A DNA stretch of 39,464 nt from Spirosoma fluviale (GTDB lineage: Bacteria > Bacteroidota > Bacteroidia > Cytophagales > Spirosomataceae), in assembly GCA_945901025.1 (NCBI GenBank), contig CAMDJW010000019.1:1-39464 (forward strand), given 5' to 3'. Under the pieces are notes generated by a model. The model worked only from the letters and a program-made list of their open reading frames with translations, was not told the origin of the DNA and searched no databases. The first letter of the stretch is position 1; every line of letters begins with the position of its first letter. Position numbers and translations under genes: made by a program. Of the stretch, positions 1 through 9,780 are shown piece after piece.

Positions 1-4
1 ACAT

Positions 5-34
5 AAAAAAAGCCACACAGTCGAACTGCGTGGC
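5..34 (-). terminator. Rho-independent terminator of the OmpH-like gene
   Basis: Read on the minus strand, a nine-base-pair stem (12-20 with 26-34, one mismatch, five-base loop) is followed at once by seven T residues (complement of the A run at 5-11). It lies about 20 bases past the stop of the OmpH-like gene, as an intrinsic terminator should. Confidence 0.85.
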
Positions 35-53
35 CTCCTCTAAAAATTAAAAT

Positions 54-638
54 CTATTTATCGCCTTTCTTAGCAGCATATTCTTTATTCAATCCCTCAA
101 TCATTTTTTGGGTTACATCCACCGACTCATCCGCAAATAAAATCCCACCGCCAATTTTTGAATATCCTAATACAAATTCGTACTTGTTCTCCTTATTTAC
201 CTTACCCACATATTCACGAATGTTATTGTATAATTCCTCGTTTTTCTTTGCCTGCTCTTGCCCCAATTCGGCTTGCTTTTGTTGGCTATATTGCTGCAAC
301 TCAGATCCCTTTTTCTTCAACGTCATATCTGCCGCTTGTAACTCAGCTTGCGTCATCGCAGAAGCACGTTGCTGAATAGCTTGCAATTCAGATTGAAGCG
401 CACGCTCTTTTTGACCTAGGTCAACTTGCAAGCGGTATCCTTTATTTTCAAACTCTTTTTGAGCATCTTTATAAAACTGATAATTATTTAATAATGAATC
501 AGAATTAACAAAAACGATCCTTTTTCCATCAGCTGTAGCAGCTCCTAAACCTGAACCAACAGATCCTGCAGGCTTCAAAAACAAAAATGCAATGGCAACT
601 GTTAAAATGCCCAGCCAAACATAAGGTAAATTTTTCAC
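54..638 (-). CDS. OmpH/Skp-family periplasmic chaperone-like protein
   Basis: A 194-residue protein with one N-terminal hydrophobic segment (about residues 7-24, signal peptide or anchor). A short beta-like segment (KRIVFVNSDSLL, about 39-50) leads into a long Q/E/K-rich helical coiled coil and a C-terminal return segment with GGGILFAD. This is the Skp/OmpH layout: a periplasmic jellyfish-shaped chaperone that holds unfolded outer-membrane proteins on their way to the BAM complex. Bacteroidota often carry several paralogues, so I give no symbol. The start is GTG at 636-638 and no in-frame ATG gives a better signal. It appears monocistronic, with its own -7 box upstream and a terminator downstream. 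Confidence 0.85.
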   Translation of the reverse strand: MKNLPYVWLGILTVAIAFLFLKPAGSVGSGLGAATADGKRIVFVNSDSLLNNYQFYKDAQKEFENKGYRLQVDLGQKERALQSELQAIQQRASAMTQAELQAADMTLKKKGSELQQYSQQKQAELGQEQAKKNEELYNNIREYVGKVNKENKYEFVLGYSKIGGGILFADESVDVTQKMIEGLNKEYAAKKGDK

Positions 639-668
639 GTGTATTCGTTTTTAAAATGGTAACGGAGA

Positions 669-676
669 CAAATATA
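669..676 (-). promoter_or_regulatory. -7 promoter box of the OmpH-like gene
   Basis: On the minus strand the sequence is TATATTTG, an exact match to the Bacteroidota -7 consensus TAnnTTTG, placed about 30 bases before the GTG start. No clear TTG -33 element is seen at the expected spacing, so the call rests on the -7 box and its position. Confidence 0.5.
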
Positions 677-704
677 CAAGGTCTATTTTGATTGTCCTAA
701 AAAT

Positions 705-1070
705 TTATTTGTTGAATCTTAAATTCGCACCAGCCCATGCCCACAAACCGCCTGTCAATCCTCCTAAAACTCCTGTGACAATATAAAGGCCTACGACACT
801 TCCACCCAATGGAAATAAATGTGCCATTCTTCCAGGCAAAGAACTTGGATGTTGGCCATCAATCCAAAAAGCCGAAATAGCCCATAATAAAAAGCCAGAC
901 ACCAAGCCTAAAGTGAACGCAATCCCCTTGGGGATTCGTAAAATATAGGCCAACAATGCAAACAAAATACCTAAAGAATACCAAGGTAAATATAGGCCTG
1001 AAATGACCCCAATAACAACCATTACTAAAATGATGGCTAATTTATACGAAAAAGTTAACGAATTATTCAT
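705..1070 (-). CDS. Small multi-pass membrane protein, unknown function
   Basis: A 121-residue, strongly hydrophobic protein with about four predicted membrane segments (roughly residues 10-30, 33-46, 50-68 and 88-115). The loop near 70-85 carries DGQHPSSLPGRMAHLFPLGG. I do not recognise a family with a known role; similar short membrane proteins occur in Bacteroidota. Its ATG lies two bases past the stop of the upstream penicillin-acylase-family gene on the same strand, so the two are almost certainly co-transcribed. Any function would be inferred from that link only. Confidence 0.75.
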   Translation of the reverse strand: MNNSLTFSYKLAIILVMVVIGVISGLYLPWYSLGILFALLAYILRIPKGIAFTLGLVSGFLLWAISAFWIDGQHPSSLPGRMAHLFPLGGSVVGLYIVTGVLGGLTGGLWAWAGANLRFNK

Positions 1071-1072
1071 CC

Positions 1073-3520
1073 CTATTTTTTTATTGATAATATAATTTTC
1101 TTACGCAAACGCCCCGTTGCATCCTCAGGTTTTTCTAAATATAACAAGGACCTTAGTTCACCCTTAGCCCACGAGTCAATCAAATCATCATAATGTGTAC
1201 TACCCGGATTACCAGACTGACCACCTGGATAAACACCATGCGCTTTAGGTCTTCCTTCCTTCGAAAGTTCAACAATCATACGCCAAGAAGGTCCTGTCTT
1301 CATCGTAGTTGCATTCACAATCGTTCCACCCCCACCCGTAGGAATATTCAACCTACTTAACGCATCCATACCCGGAATTAAATGCCTAATTCCTGTTTGC
1401 TTATGCTTATACCAAAACCATTCAGATCCTAGTGGGCCATGTTTTTTAACCAACGTATCAATGGAAGCCTTGAAAGAACCGGAAATAATTTCTTCCATAC
1501 TCTCCTTTTTATTTTTTGTTTTTACGTTGTCCCACCAGGCCGACTGAGGTTCATCTTGGATCATTTTAATCGTTCGATCCATAGAAGGACTATTCATCGG
1601 CACATTTTCATCCGCTGAAAAATCATCGGCCCAAATAGCTTCATGCAAAAGCGTAACCCAATTTTCAAATATGGTAGCTCCCTTTGAATCCGCTGCATTT
1701 TGTAAATTCCAACGCGCTAATTCATTCACCGCTTGGCCATAAACTCCTCCCGCTGGCGACTTTAATTTAGCTAGTAAAAGAGGCAATAAAGTTCGCGCTC
1801 TAATATTGAAATTATCATTTTGTAAACCTCGCAACGAATCCATCGTAACTTTAGACATCGCTTCTAAACGTTCATTAATTCGACGGCCACGCTCACTGGG
1901 TGCATATTGCCAACCCATATAATAAGGATAAGTAGGATCCACAGAACTTTGATTAGCAGAACTCAAAAACCCACGAACAGGATTTTTAGCATGCGGATTG
2001 TGTGATTGTGGAATAAAACCAGTCCAATCCGCCTTTGGATCCGTTCCATCTAAAAGATATTTTCCCTGAGTATACGATTTCAATGGGAACTTCCCATTCA
2101 CCCACAAAGCAATATCCCCCTGATTGCTAGCAAAAATAAAATTTTGGGCTGGCGCAGAATAATAAGTCAATGCCTGCGCATAATCGGCATAATTTGCCGC
2201 ACGATTCAACTTATAAAAAGTGGTCAACTCCTGTGATTTTTCATGCGCAATCCAACGCAACGCATGACCCACCGGGATATTAGATTTAAAAGGCTTTTCA
2301 TGACTTAGATAAACCACAGGTCCGTGATGGGTAAAAAATATCGTGTCCACAAAACTTTCCTTCCCTTTGATATTGAATTTTTCAATACGCATCGTTGTTT
2401 TCTTCCATTTCCCGTCATGCCAATATTCTGCTTTCGATGCATCCTTAAATTTAACCTGGTACCAATCCAAAATATCAGAACCTACATTGGTCACACCCCA
2501 AGCCACATTTTTATTAAAACCCACAATGACGTTTGGCGTTCCTGGCATTGTGGAACCATACACGTTAACCCCCGGAGCCACTAATTGCATTTGATACCAA
2601 ATAGAAGGCAATGACAAGGTTAAGTGTGGATCATTAGCCAGTATAGGTAATCCAGAAACCGTTTTATTTCCAGAAACCGCCCAGTTATTAGAACCAATAT
2701 TGGGATCTTTTTCAGGGGTTTTCATCGCACTGCCCAAGCCAATAAAATCACTAGGACCTTCTGGAATAGGCACCGACTTGAAGTCCCTAGGCGTCCCCAC
2801 AGGAATAATGGGACTTTCTACAAATGGGTAATTGGGAAATAAATTTTCGGCAACTTCCTTTCCATATTTTCGAAGAATGTTCGTCATTTTTAAATCATCT
2901 GTCCCAGAGGCAAGCACAAAAGACATATTCTTTAAGAAAAGTGCACTTTTAATCGGCGTCCATTTTTCAGGCGCATAATTCAATAATTTATATTCCAACG
3001 GATAATTCCGTTCTGTCAAACTTTCAATATAGGCATTGACCCCATCAGAATATGCTTGCAATGTTTCCGTCGCTTTCGGATCTTCTTTCATTCCCTCAAA
3101 AGATTTTTCCGCTCCATAAACAGCCCCCATCCTTCTCTGAAACTGATCAGAAACCATTCCCTTCTCCCCCACGATCTCAGAAATTCTACCTCCCGCAAAA
3201 TGCGTTTGAAATTCCATTTGCCACAAACGATCTTTAGCCGTTAAATACCCCTGAGCTACATATAAATCATGGTCATTTTCCGCAAATACATGAGGAATAC
3301 CCATTTCATCATAAACTACAGTCACTGTTTTCTCCAAACCTGGGATTTGCAAATTTTCTTCGGATAATTCAGCAGATTCTGGAGCCTCCGCATTCACCCA
3401 AAATCCATGAAACGGACTCATTAATTTACCTAAAGGCGGAAGGGTTCCCCATGAATTGTGCAAGGCATAAGTCCAAATAATAGCCAAGGCGAGCGGGAAA
3501 ATAGATTTAATGTATTTCAT
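1073..3520 (-). CDS. Penicillin acylase family (S45) Ntn hydrolase
   Basis: An 815-residue protein of the penicillin amidase/AHL acylase family, which cleaves linear amide bonds in N-acylated substrates after autocatalytic splitting into two chains. An N-terminal hydrophobic segment (about 5-22) should export it to the periplasm. The alpha-chain region has GIPHVFAENDHDLYVAQGY (about 74-92). The chain boundary and nucleophile are seen as GSNNWAVSG, with the catalytic Ser at about residue 277. The ANDPHL motif and a long beta chain follow. Length is normal for the family. The natural substrate cannot be told from sequence: penicillins, acyl-homoserine lactones and other N-acyl compounds are all possible. 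It is first of a two-gene unit with the small membrane protein, and divergent from a second Ntn hydrolase. Confidence 0.92.
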   Translation of the reverse strand: MKYIKSIFPLALAIIWTYALHNSWGTLPPLGKLMSPFHGFWVNAEAPESAELSEENLQIPGLEKTVTVVYDEMGIPHVFAENDHDLYVAQGYLTAKDRLWQMEFQTHFAGGRISEIVGEKGMVSDQFQRRMGAVYGAEKSFEGMKEDPKATETLQAYSDGVNAYIESLTERNYPLEYKLLNYAPEKWTPIKSALFLKNMSFVLASGTDDLKMTNILRKYGKEVAENLFPNYPFVESPIIPVGTPRDFKSVPIPEGPSDFIGLGSAMKTPEKDPNIGSNNWAVSGNKTVSGLPILANDPHLTLSLPSIWYQMQLVAPGVNVYGSTMPGTPNVIVGFNKNVAWGVTNVGSDILDWYQVKFKDASKAEYWHDGKWKKTTMRIEKFNIKGKESFVDTIFFTHHGPVVYLSHEKPFKSNIPVGHALRWIAHEKSQELTTFYKLNRAANYADYAQALTYYSAPAQNFIFASNQGDIALWVNGKFPLKSYTQGKYLLDGTDPKADWTGFIPQSHNPHAKNPVRGFLSSANQSSVDPTYPYYMGWQYAPSERGRRINERLEAMSKVTMDSLRGLQNDNFNIRARTLLPLLLAKLKSPAGGVYGQAVNELARWNLQNAADSKGATIFENWVTLLHEAIWADDFSADENVPMNSPSMDRTIKMIQDEPQSAWWDNVKTKNKKESMEEIISGSFKASIDTLVKKHGPLGSEWFWYKHKQTGIRHLIPGMDALSRLNIPTGGGGTIVNATTMKTGPSWRMIVELSKEGRPKAHGVYPGGQSGNPGSTHYDDLIDSWAKGELRSLLYLEKPEDATGRLRKKIILSIKK

Positions 3521-3647
3521 GAAAAATGATGCAAAAGATTTAAATAAAAATTCGAAGATTTTATTTTATTTTAAAAAGACAATTTTACACATTTGTGACA
3601 TAATGCCCAAATAATTTATATTTTTAATCCCTAAAAGATTTTAAAAC

Positions 3648-4601
3648 TTGAAAAGAAGAACATTCCTCCAAACATCCGGATTTATTGGCTCCGCAACAAT
3701 CTTAAAAAGCCCGTCCTTAGATCAAAAACAATTAGCCACCGAGCTCATCATCATAGCCACTTGGAAAAACGAAAAAGGTACGAAATCCGGTTGGGATAAA
3801 ATGATGCAAACAGGCCGAGCCTTAGATGGAGTGGAAGCTGGAGCATGGGTTCCAGAAGCTGATCCCAACGAAACATCCGTGGGTTATGGAGGACTTCCGG
3901 ACCGAGATGGCCACGTAACTTTAGATGCTTGCATCATGGATCATTTAGGAAATGCGGGGGCCGTGACATTTTTAGAAGGCATCATGCATCCCATTTCAGT
4001 AGCTAGAGCCGTGATGGAAAAAACGCCTCACGTGATGCTTTCGGGTGCCGGCGCATTGAAATTTGCCTTGGATCAAGGATTCAAAAAACAAAACTTGCTT
4101 ACACCCGCCTCAAAAAAAGCCTGGGAAGAATGGAAAAAGGAATCAAAATATAAGTCCATCGTCAACATTGAAAATCATGATACCATCGGCCTTTTAGGCA
4201 TTGGAAAAGCGGGTGAAATAGCTGGAGCTTGTTCTACGAGTGGATTAGCCTATAAAATGCATGGGCGCGTCGGCGACTCCCCGATCATCGGCGGAGCGGT
4301 CTTTTGTGATGATGAAGTCGGCGGTGCCTGCGCCACAGGTTTAGGCGAATTTGTCATGAAAACCTTGGGTTCATTTTTGATTGTCGAGTTTATGAGGCAA
4401 GGAATGTCTCCCCAAAAAGCCTGCGAAGAAGCCATCATGCGAATCGTCAAGCGATATAAATACCAGGATTTCCAAGTAGGATATTTGGCGCTAAATAAAA
4501 AAGGAGAATATGGCGCTTATTCTATTCAAAAAGGATTTAATTTCACCATCACAAAAAACGGTATCACTCAAGTCATTGAAAGTGCTTCCTACATGTCATA
4601 G
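3648..4601 (+). CDS. N4-(beta-N-acetylglucosaminyl)-L-asparaginase (aspartylglucosaminidase family, T2)
   Basis: A 317-residue Ntn hydrolase that would split the amide between asparagine and N-acetylglucosamine or a related beta-aspartyl substrate. The nucleophile is the Thr in NHDTIG (about residue 179), where the precursor self-cleaves. The substrate-binding stretch HGRVGDSPIIGG and the ATGLGE region follow, as in aspartylglucosaminidases. The N-terminus, RRTFLQ then a hydrophobic stretch, looks like a twin-arginine export signal. The start is TTG at 3648; no ATG exists that would keep the signal. It is divergent from the penicillin-acylase-family gene across 127 bases and is followed after 18 bases by glycogen synthase on the same strand. 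Confidence 0.9.
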   Translation: MKRRTFLQTSGFIGSATILKSPSLDQKQLATELIIIATWKNEKGTKSGWDKMMQTGRALDGVEAGAWVPEADPNETSVGYGGLPDRDGHVTLDACIMDHLGNAGAVTFLEGIMHPISVARAVMEKTPHVMLSGAGALKFALDQGFKKQNLLTPASKKAWEEWKKESKYKSIVNIENHDTIGLLGIGKAGEIAGACSTSGLAYKMHGRVGDSPIIGGAVFCDDEVGGACATGLGEFVMKTLGSFLIVEFMRQGMSPQKACEEAIMRIVKRYKYQDFQVGYLALNKKGEYGAYSIQKGFNFTITKNGITQVIESASYMS

Positions 4602-4619
4602 AAAACTCAAGAATTTTAC

Positions 4620-6437
4620 GTGGAAAAAATCGTTAAAAAATCGGCTAGTAAAAAGCAATTTCTCTTTGAGGTAGCCTGGGAAACTTGTAATCAAGTAGGT
4701 GGAATTTACACCGTTATTCGAACCAAAGTTCCCTCCATGGTAGAAAAATGGGGCAATGACTATGCCTTATTGGGACCATATTTCACTCATACAGCCGCTG
4801 CTGAATTTGAGCCACTCGAATTACCCGAGGAGGATACACCACTCATCAATTCCATCCGTACCCTAAGATCGCAAGGCCTGAAAGTACATTATGGCCATTG
4901 GCTCATCACGGGAAAGCCAAAAATTATTTTATTCGATATTGATTCTGTTTATAACCAAATCGACGCAATCAAAGGTAGAATTTGGGAAAATCATAAAATA
5001 TCAACGTTAGGGGTTGAAGAATTAGTGAATCAAACAATCGCTTTTGGCGAAATGGTCCGACTATTCATCACAGAACTTGCCCTAGAAAATAAATCAAAAA
5101 AAGATATCATCGTCCATTTTCATGAATGGATGGCCTCCACTTGTTTGCCTGATTTACGGAAAGATAAAGTAAAAATATCAACCGTCTTTACGACTCATGC
5201 AACGATGTTAGGGCGTTATTTAGCCGGCAATGTGCCTAATTTTTACGAAGTGATCGATCAGTTTGACTGGTTAAAAGAGGCAAGACATTATAGAATAGAA
5301 GCCCAAGTAAGTTTCGAAAGAGCGGCAGCCCAAAAGGCCAACGTACTGACAACGGTTTCCGACATTACGGCCAAAGAATGTCAATATTTTTTAGGCCGAA
5401 TTCCAGAATTGATACTGCCCAATGGCTTAAATATCCAACGATTTGCCGCGCTTCATGAGCATCAAAATCTTCATTCTAAATACAAAGAAAGTATTTCAGA
5501 TTTTGTCATGGGACATTTTTTCCAAAATCAACCCTTCGATTTAGAACAAACTTTATATTTATTTACGTCAGGGAGGTTCGAGTATACCAACAAAGGATAC
5601 GACCTGACCTTGGATGCCCTTAAAATATTAAATCAGAAATTGAAAGACGCCGGTTCTAAAAAAACGGTGGTCATGTTTTTCATTACTAAACAGCCGTACC
5701 ATAGCATAGACCCCGAAGTTTTGCAATCTAGGGCCGTCTTAAACGAGATAAGAGAAAATTGTTTGGCGATAGAAAAGTCGGTGGGCGAGAAATTATTTCA
5801 AGCCTCCGCCGCATCCAAAGACTTACAAATTCCCGATTTAAATAATTTTGTGGACGAATATTGGCGAATGCGTTTACGCAGGACCGTTCAAACCTGGAAG
5901 ACAAATACAAAACCGAAAGTAGTCACCCATTTATTGAAAAATGAGGACGACATCATTCGTAATCTGGCTCGAACAGGATTAACCAATAACCCAGACGACA
6001 AAGTAAAAATTGTCTATCACCCTGATTTTATTGTCTCGACAAACCCGTTATTTGGTTTGGATTATGGCCAATTTGTTCGAGGGTGCCACCTGGGTGTTTT
6101 CCCTAGCTGTTATGAACCTTGGGGCTATACTCCCTTAGAATGTATGGCAAGAGGCGTTCCTACGATCACCTCAGATTTATCGGGTTTTGGAAATTACATG
6201 ATGCAAATTATGCGCGACTATGAACAATGGGGCGTCAGCGTAGTCAATAGAAAATCTCAGACCTATCAGGAATCAGCTGAACATTTAGCAACCCTATTAT
6301 TTAAATTTGCACAGCAATCCCAGCGAGATCGTATTCTTCAGAGAAACCGAGTGGAGAGTATCGCAGATACTTTTGACTGGTCTAATTTAAGGGGCTGCTA
6401 TGATACTGCTCACGAACTAGCTGTTTTGAAGAAATAA
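4620..6437 (+). CDS. Glycogen synthase, GT3 (eukaryotic GYS-like) family
   Basis: A 605-residue retaining glucosyltransferase that lengthens alpha-1,4-glucan chains. The N-terminal motif EVAWETCNQVGGIYTVIRTK (about 17-36) and the C-terminal GT-B motif PSCYEPWGYTPLECMARGVP (E-x7-E) are characteristic of family GT3, the yeast/animal glycogen synthase family, rather than bacterial GlgA (GT5). GT3 enzymes are found in many Bacteroidota. The start is GTG at 4620; the next methionine lies after the conserved N-terminal motif. It sits 18 bases after the aspartylglucosaminidase gene and may be co-transcribed. No other glycogen gene is present here. Confidence 0.93.
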   Translation: MEKIVKKSASKKQFLFEVAWETCNQVGGIYTVIRTKVPSMVEKWGNDYALLGPYFTHTAAAEFEPLELPEEDTPLINSIRTLRSQGLKVHYGHWLITGKPKIILFDIDSVYNQIDAIKGRIWENHKISTLGVEELVNQTIAFGEMVRLFITELALENKSKKDIIVHFHEWMASTCLPDLRKDKVKISTVFTTHATMLGRYLAGNVPNFYEVIDQFDWLKEARHYRIEAQVSFERAAAQKANVLTTVSDITAKECQYFLGRIPELILPNGLNIQRFAALHEHQNLHSKYKESISDFVMGHFFQNQPFDLEQTLYLFTSGRFEYTNKGYDLTLDALKILNQKLKDAGSKKTVVMFFITKQPYHSIDPEVLQSRAVLNEIRENCLAIEKSVGEKLFQASAASKDLQIPDLNNFVDEYWRMRLRRTVQTWKTNTKPKVVTHLLKNEDDIIRNLARTGLTNNPDDKVKIVYHPDFIVSTNPLFGLDYGQFVRGCHLGVFPSCYEPWGYTPLECMARGVPTITSDLSGFGNYMMQIMRDYEQWGVSVVNRKSQTYQESAEHLATLLFKFAQQSQRDRILQRNRVESIADTFDWSNLRGCYDTAHELAVLKK

Positions 6438-6444
6438 ACAATCC

Positions 6445-7101
6445 TTAAAAATGCCTCAAGGCCTCCCGTTTTGAGAGGGGCATGAGGGGGTGATGGTCGA
6501 CAAAATTCAAGACCCATTCAGGATCTGTTCGCGCATATTGCCGCAAAGACCAACCAATAGCCTTTTGAATAAAAAATTCTTTGGAGGTGTTTAAAGATAA
6601 AATGACGGTGGACAATAGGGTCAAATCTGTCTGTTTTTTGTAGCCCAACTGGAACAATATGCATAGACGTTGGTGCCAAAAATTAGGTGATTTCATCCAT
6701 ATTAAAATCCATTCTGATAGCTCCTGAGGAAAGCGTTGAAAATACAAACCTAAAACTTTGGGCCCCAAGACATCCACCACATCCCACCATGAATTTTCAT
6801 CCACCCAGCGATGGACCAACAAAGGAACGCGAGGGTCCCATGACTTTTTTGCCTTCAATAAATACTCCATCGCCACATATTGAAATTCGCGTTCAGGCAT
6901 TGCAAATAACTCTGAACTGACCTCAAACCAATCCTCAGCCTTGCCATACTTTTGATAAATCTCCTTAAAAACCAAGGCTCGCTCAGGCTTTTTAATCCCC
7001 AGGAAAGGATATTGATTGCGCATATATTCGCGCATACCCTGTGCATCTACTGAATTTTCTAATGCGTAAAAAGCCTCCTTAATGGCGCTACTAAAACTCA
7101 T
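6445..7101 (-). CDS. AlkD-family DNA alkylation repair glycosylase
   Basis: A 218-residue all-helical HEAT-like repeat protein of the AlkC/AlkD family, which excises N3- and N7-alkylated purines without flipping the base. The family signature SWWDVVD is at about residues 104-110; W106 and D110 line up with the W and D used by Bacillus AlkD, and IGWSLRQYA near 185 is also conserved. Length is normal. Its ATG overlaps the stop of the upstream glycosidase gene by four bases (ATGA), so the two should be translationally coupled, an odd pairing of DNA repair with sugar metabolism. It converges with the glycogen synthase gene across a seven-base gap with no clear terminator. Confidence 0.9.
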   Translation of the reverse strand: MSFSSAIKEAFYALENSVDAQGMREYMRNQYPFLGIKKPERALVFKEIYQKYGKAEDWFEVSSELFAMPEREFQYVAMEYLLKAKKSWDPRVPLLVHRWVDENSWWDVVDVLGPKVLGLYFQRFPQELSEWILIWMKSPNFWHQRLCILFQLGYKKQTDLTLLSTVILSLNTSKEFFIQKAIGWSLRQYARTDPEWVLNFVDHHPLMPLSKREALRHF

Positions 7102-9761
7102 CGATTTGAAAAATAAAGTTCGCCTTTTAAACCACTCTCAGTTACCCCCCATTTGGAAGCGTCAAATGGATTATATTGAATATCGACAAAGTTGATTTCA
7201 TAAAAATTCTTCCATGGAATCTTCTCGCGGTCTAATTTTCTAATTCGATTCGCAGAAACATTCATCACCTCTAATTCTATATGATTGCTATCTTTCAAAA
7301 CTCCTTTGGGTATATTGATTTGATAAGGCAATGACCAAACAATGCCCAAATCCTGTCCATTTATTTTCACTCGCACCCAATCCCGCACCTGATCTAAATG
7401 CAATATTTGACAAGCCTTTATCTGTTCAGGCATCAAGTCAAAATTAAAGGAATAAGTAGCCTTGCCCCAATAATCATGGGTGGAAGAATCCATTGTCCAA
7501 AATGACATGGCATCTAATTGCTGGGATTTGAATAATTGCCGAGGAAAAGTGAGCGAAATTTTTTCGCTTGGTTCCAATGGCACAAATACTTTGGGAACAG
7601 CAGATTTAGCTAAAGCTTTTTTATCGGCCTTAGCTGACCGAACAATGACGCTTTGGCCAGGCGCTAAAGACATGAAAAATTGCTTTTGCTTATTTAAGTG
7701 CTCCTTCCAAATCTTTCCAGTTAACGGATCTTCTATTTCAACATCTGAAGAAGTTTTTGACAAATTAATCATGCCTTCAGAAAATTTATTCGATAAATTA
7801 GCAATGAAATATTTTGCCCCTTCTGGAGACCTCTTCCGTAAAAACGATAAATTCAAATCCGCTATACTTTCACGGTTAATTTTAAAACGTTCCAACACAT
7901 TGATCGGATCCGAAACCCAGCGCATTAATACCGTTTGTTTGGCTGCGTCCCAACGCGCTTTTTCCTCTTCTGTAAGACCAAAAGAATTGGGATTCAATGG
8001 CATATGCTCCAAGAAATAAACAGGCAGACCTTGCTTCACCCATTTTGCCCATAACTCCATCGTTTCTAAGGATACATAATGAGGTGCTGGAATAAGCAAA
8101 ATTTTATACTCATTTCCTGAAACTGATTTCCATGTTCGTCTGGAAGTGACTTGCAATGACTTCATTAAATCATCCGATATGTAGTCCAATTGGTACCCCT
8201 TGTTTTGCATGTGTTCAGACCATTTTCCAAACGATGTATTGATCATCCAGTCTCGACTATTTGCATGTAAATCGAGCAAATGAATTTTACCCTTTCCATT
8301 TCTTTCATGCCAAATATCTTCCATGGGGAAGTACATCAAAACATCAGAATCCGTCGGATCCTTTTGCAACATCGTTTGACATTTATCAATGTACTTATTT
8401 AACTCTGGCAAAGCTTCCCAAAAATGACTTTGGGGATTAAAATTGGTACTCGCATAAAATAGCCAACCCGGCCAGGCAATTTCTGGGGGAGAATAAGTCG
8501 CTCCGTGGAAAAATAGGTGGTTGACACCACCAATAAATACTTGGTCCACCACAGGTTTTATCTGTGCCAACGAAACCTTAAAATGATTTCCGAGCCAAGT
8601 AGCTGTCTCTGCAGAAACCAATTTCTTGCCCATTAAATTAGCCGCCGATGAGGCTAATTTTAAATTGCGAACATCTGGAATTCCAAAACGCACCGAATCA
8701 TAATCTTGATCTACTCGATAACCCGGGATATCAAATGGTTTACTTCCAAAAAATTCAGTTTCAGGAATGTCAACAGCCGCATAAATATCGATGAGATTTC
8801 CCGGTGAACCATGCGCTTGATTTCTACTTTGAAAACCCATCATTTTAATCCAATCAGCAAATGGATTTGAAAACTGGCTTAGCAATAACTGAGATATCGT
8901 TCGATGATAATCCGCCCAAATCAAATTTTCACTTTCCGTTTCAGCTTTTGGTTTTGCCAACACATCCAAATGTTTTCTTAGATCATAATGATTTAAACGG
9001 ATAAATTCTGCAAAAAGCCCAGCCGTATAATTAGCCCCATAAACTTCGTATGAGTCATTATACAAGGCCCTTAATGGAGCATGAGACTTTTTCAATAAGG
9101 GCACAAAAGTTTCCCGATAATGCTCAAATGCTGACTTAGAAAAATGATCTATCACTAGACCTTCGCCTCCGGGAGCAGCGCGTTTAACTTTTTGATTCGT
9201 TAAATTTTGGCTCAATATGTATAATGTAGCCCCCGAACTTCCTGCTTGGAATTGAGTCTTTTTTTGACTGATGAGCTCTTGAGTGAATTGACCCTCCACA
9301 TAGACAGAAACAGCTTGTATATCACCTGTTGGCGCTTGCCAAAATTGATTCGGACCTAACACAATGTCATCTATTTTATAGGCTTTGGCCGCTTCTTTTT
9401 TAGATATGTGTGGACCACCTAAAGGCCAACCCGTTCCTAAGGTCATATCGATGCCCAAGTGCAATCGATTCGCTTCCTTTAAAACGAAGGCGAATTTTTG
9501 CTGCCAACCAGCACCTAAATAATTCTGGAAAGTTGATTCAAAGCCTTTGGCTCCATAAATAGGAATAATATGCAAACCGCCAAAACCCGCTTTGGCAAAT
9601 GCTTCCAAATTGTGTGTGATCCCCTTTTCCGTCACTGCACTTCCTGGCCACCACCAATAAGCCCAAGGCTTAGTGGTAGAAAAAACGACAGGATCCGTAG
9701 ATCCTGCCGCTTTCAAACAAATAGATATGACAAAAATGAGGATGAAACTTAATTTTTTCAT
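7098..9761 (-). CDS. Secreted glycoside hydrolase, PF17132/GH106-like (alpha-L-rhamnosidase type)
   Basis: An 887-residue exported enzyme. The start is set at the ATG before KKLSFILIFVISICLKAAG, which gives a clean signal peptide; an upstream in-frame start would run into xylA. The N-terminal PWAYWWWPGSAVT motif and GFGGLHIIPIYGAKG (about 55-70) are typical of the large PF17132 proteins that include GH106 rhamnosidases. The last 130 residues form a galactose-binding-like beta domain (WVRVKINGQDLGIVW, then NHIELEVMN). The true substrate is uncertain, since much of the family is uncharacterised. It lies 19 bases after xylA and overlaps alkD, in one operon. Confidence 0.85.
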   Translation of the reverse strand: MKKLSFILIFVISICLKAAGSTDPVVFSTTKPWAYWWWPGSAVTEKGITHNLEAFAKAGFGGLHIIPIYGAKGFESTFQNYLGAGWQQKFAFVLKEANRLHLGIDMTLGTGWPLGGPHISKKEAAKAYKIDDIVLGPNQFWQAPTGDIQAVSVYVEGQFTQELISQKKTQFQAGSSGATLYILSQNLTNQKVKRAAPGGEGLVIDHFSKSAFEHYRETFVPLLKKSHAPLRALYNDSYEVYGANYTAGLFAEFIRLNHYDLRKHLDVLAKPKAETESENLIWADYHRTISQLLLSQFSNPFADWIKMMGFQSRNQAHGSPGNLIDIYAAVDIPETEFFGSKPFDIPGYRVDQDYDSVRFGIPDVRNLKLASSAANLMGKKLVSAETATWLGNHFKVSLAQIKPVVDQVFIGGVNHLFFHGATYSPPEIAWPGWLFYASTNFNPQSHFWEALPELNKYIDKCQTMLQKDPTDSDVLMYFPMEDIWHERNGKGKIHLLDLHANSRDWMINTSFGKWSEHMQNKGYQLDYISDDLMKSLQVTSRRTWKSVSGNEYKILLIPAPHYVSLETMELWAKWVKQGLPVYFLEHMPLNPNSFGLTEEEKARWDAAKQTVLMRWVSDPINVLERFKINRESIADLNLSFLRKRSPEGAKYFIANLSNKFSEGMINLSKTSSDVEIEDPLTGKIWKEHLNKQKQFFMSLAPGQSVIVRSAKADKKALAKSAVPKVFVPLEPSEKISLTFPRQLFKSQQLDAMSFWTMDSSTHDYWGKATYSFNFDLMPEQIKACQILHLDQVRDWVRVKINGQDLGIVWSLPYQINIPKGVLKDSNHIELEVMNVSANRIRKLDREKIPWKNFYEINFVDIQYNPFDASKWGVTESGLKGELYFSNR

Positions 9762-9780
9762 GCCTCTAAATTGATTTTTA

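Noticed and set aside
7480-8019. 179-codon open frame on the plus strand inside the glycosidase gene
   Set aside because: It lies wholly antisense to a well-supported gene, has no recognisable domain, and its residue make-up looks like a complement-strand shadow.
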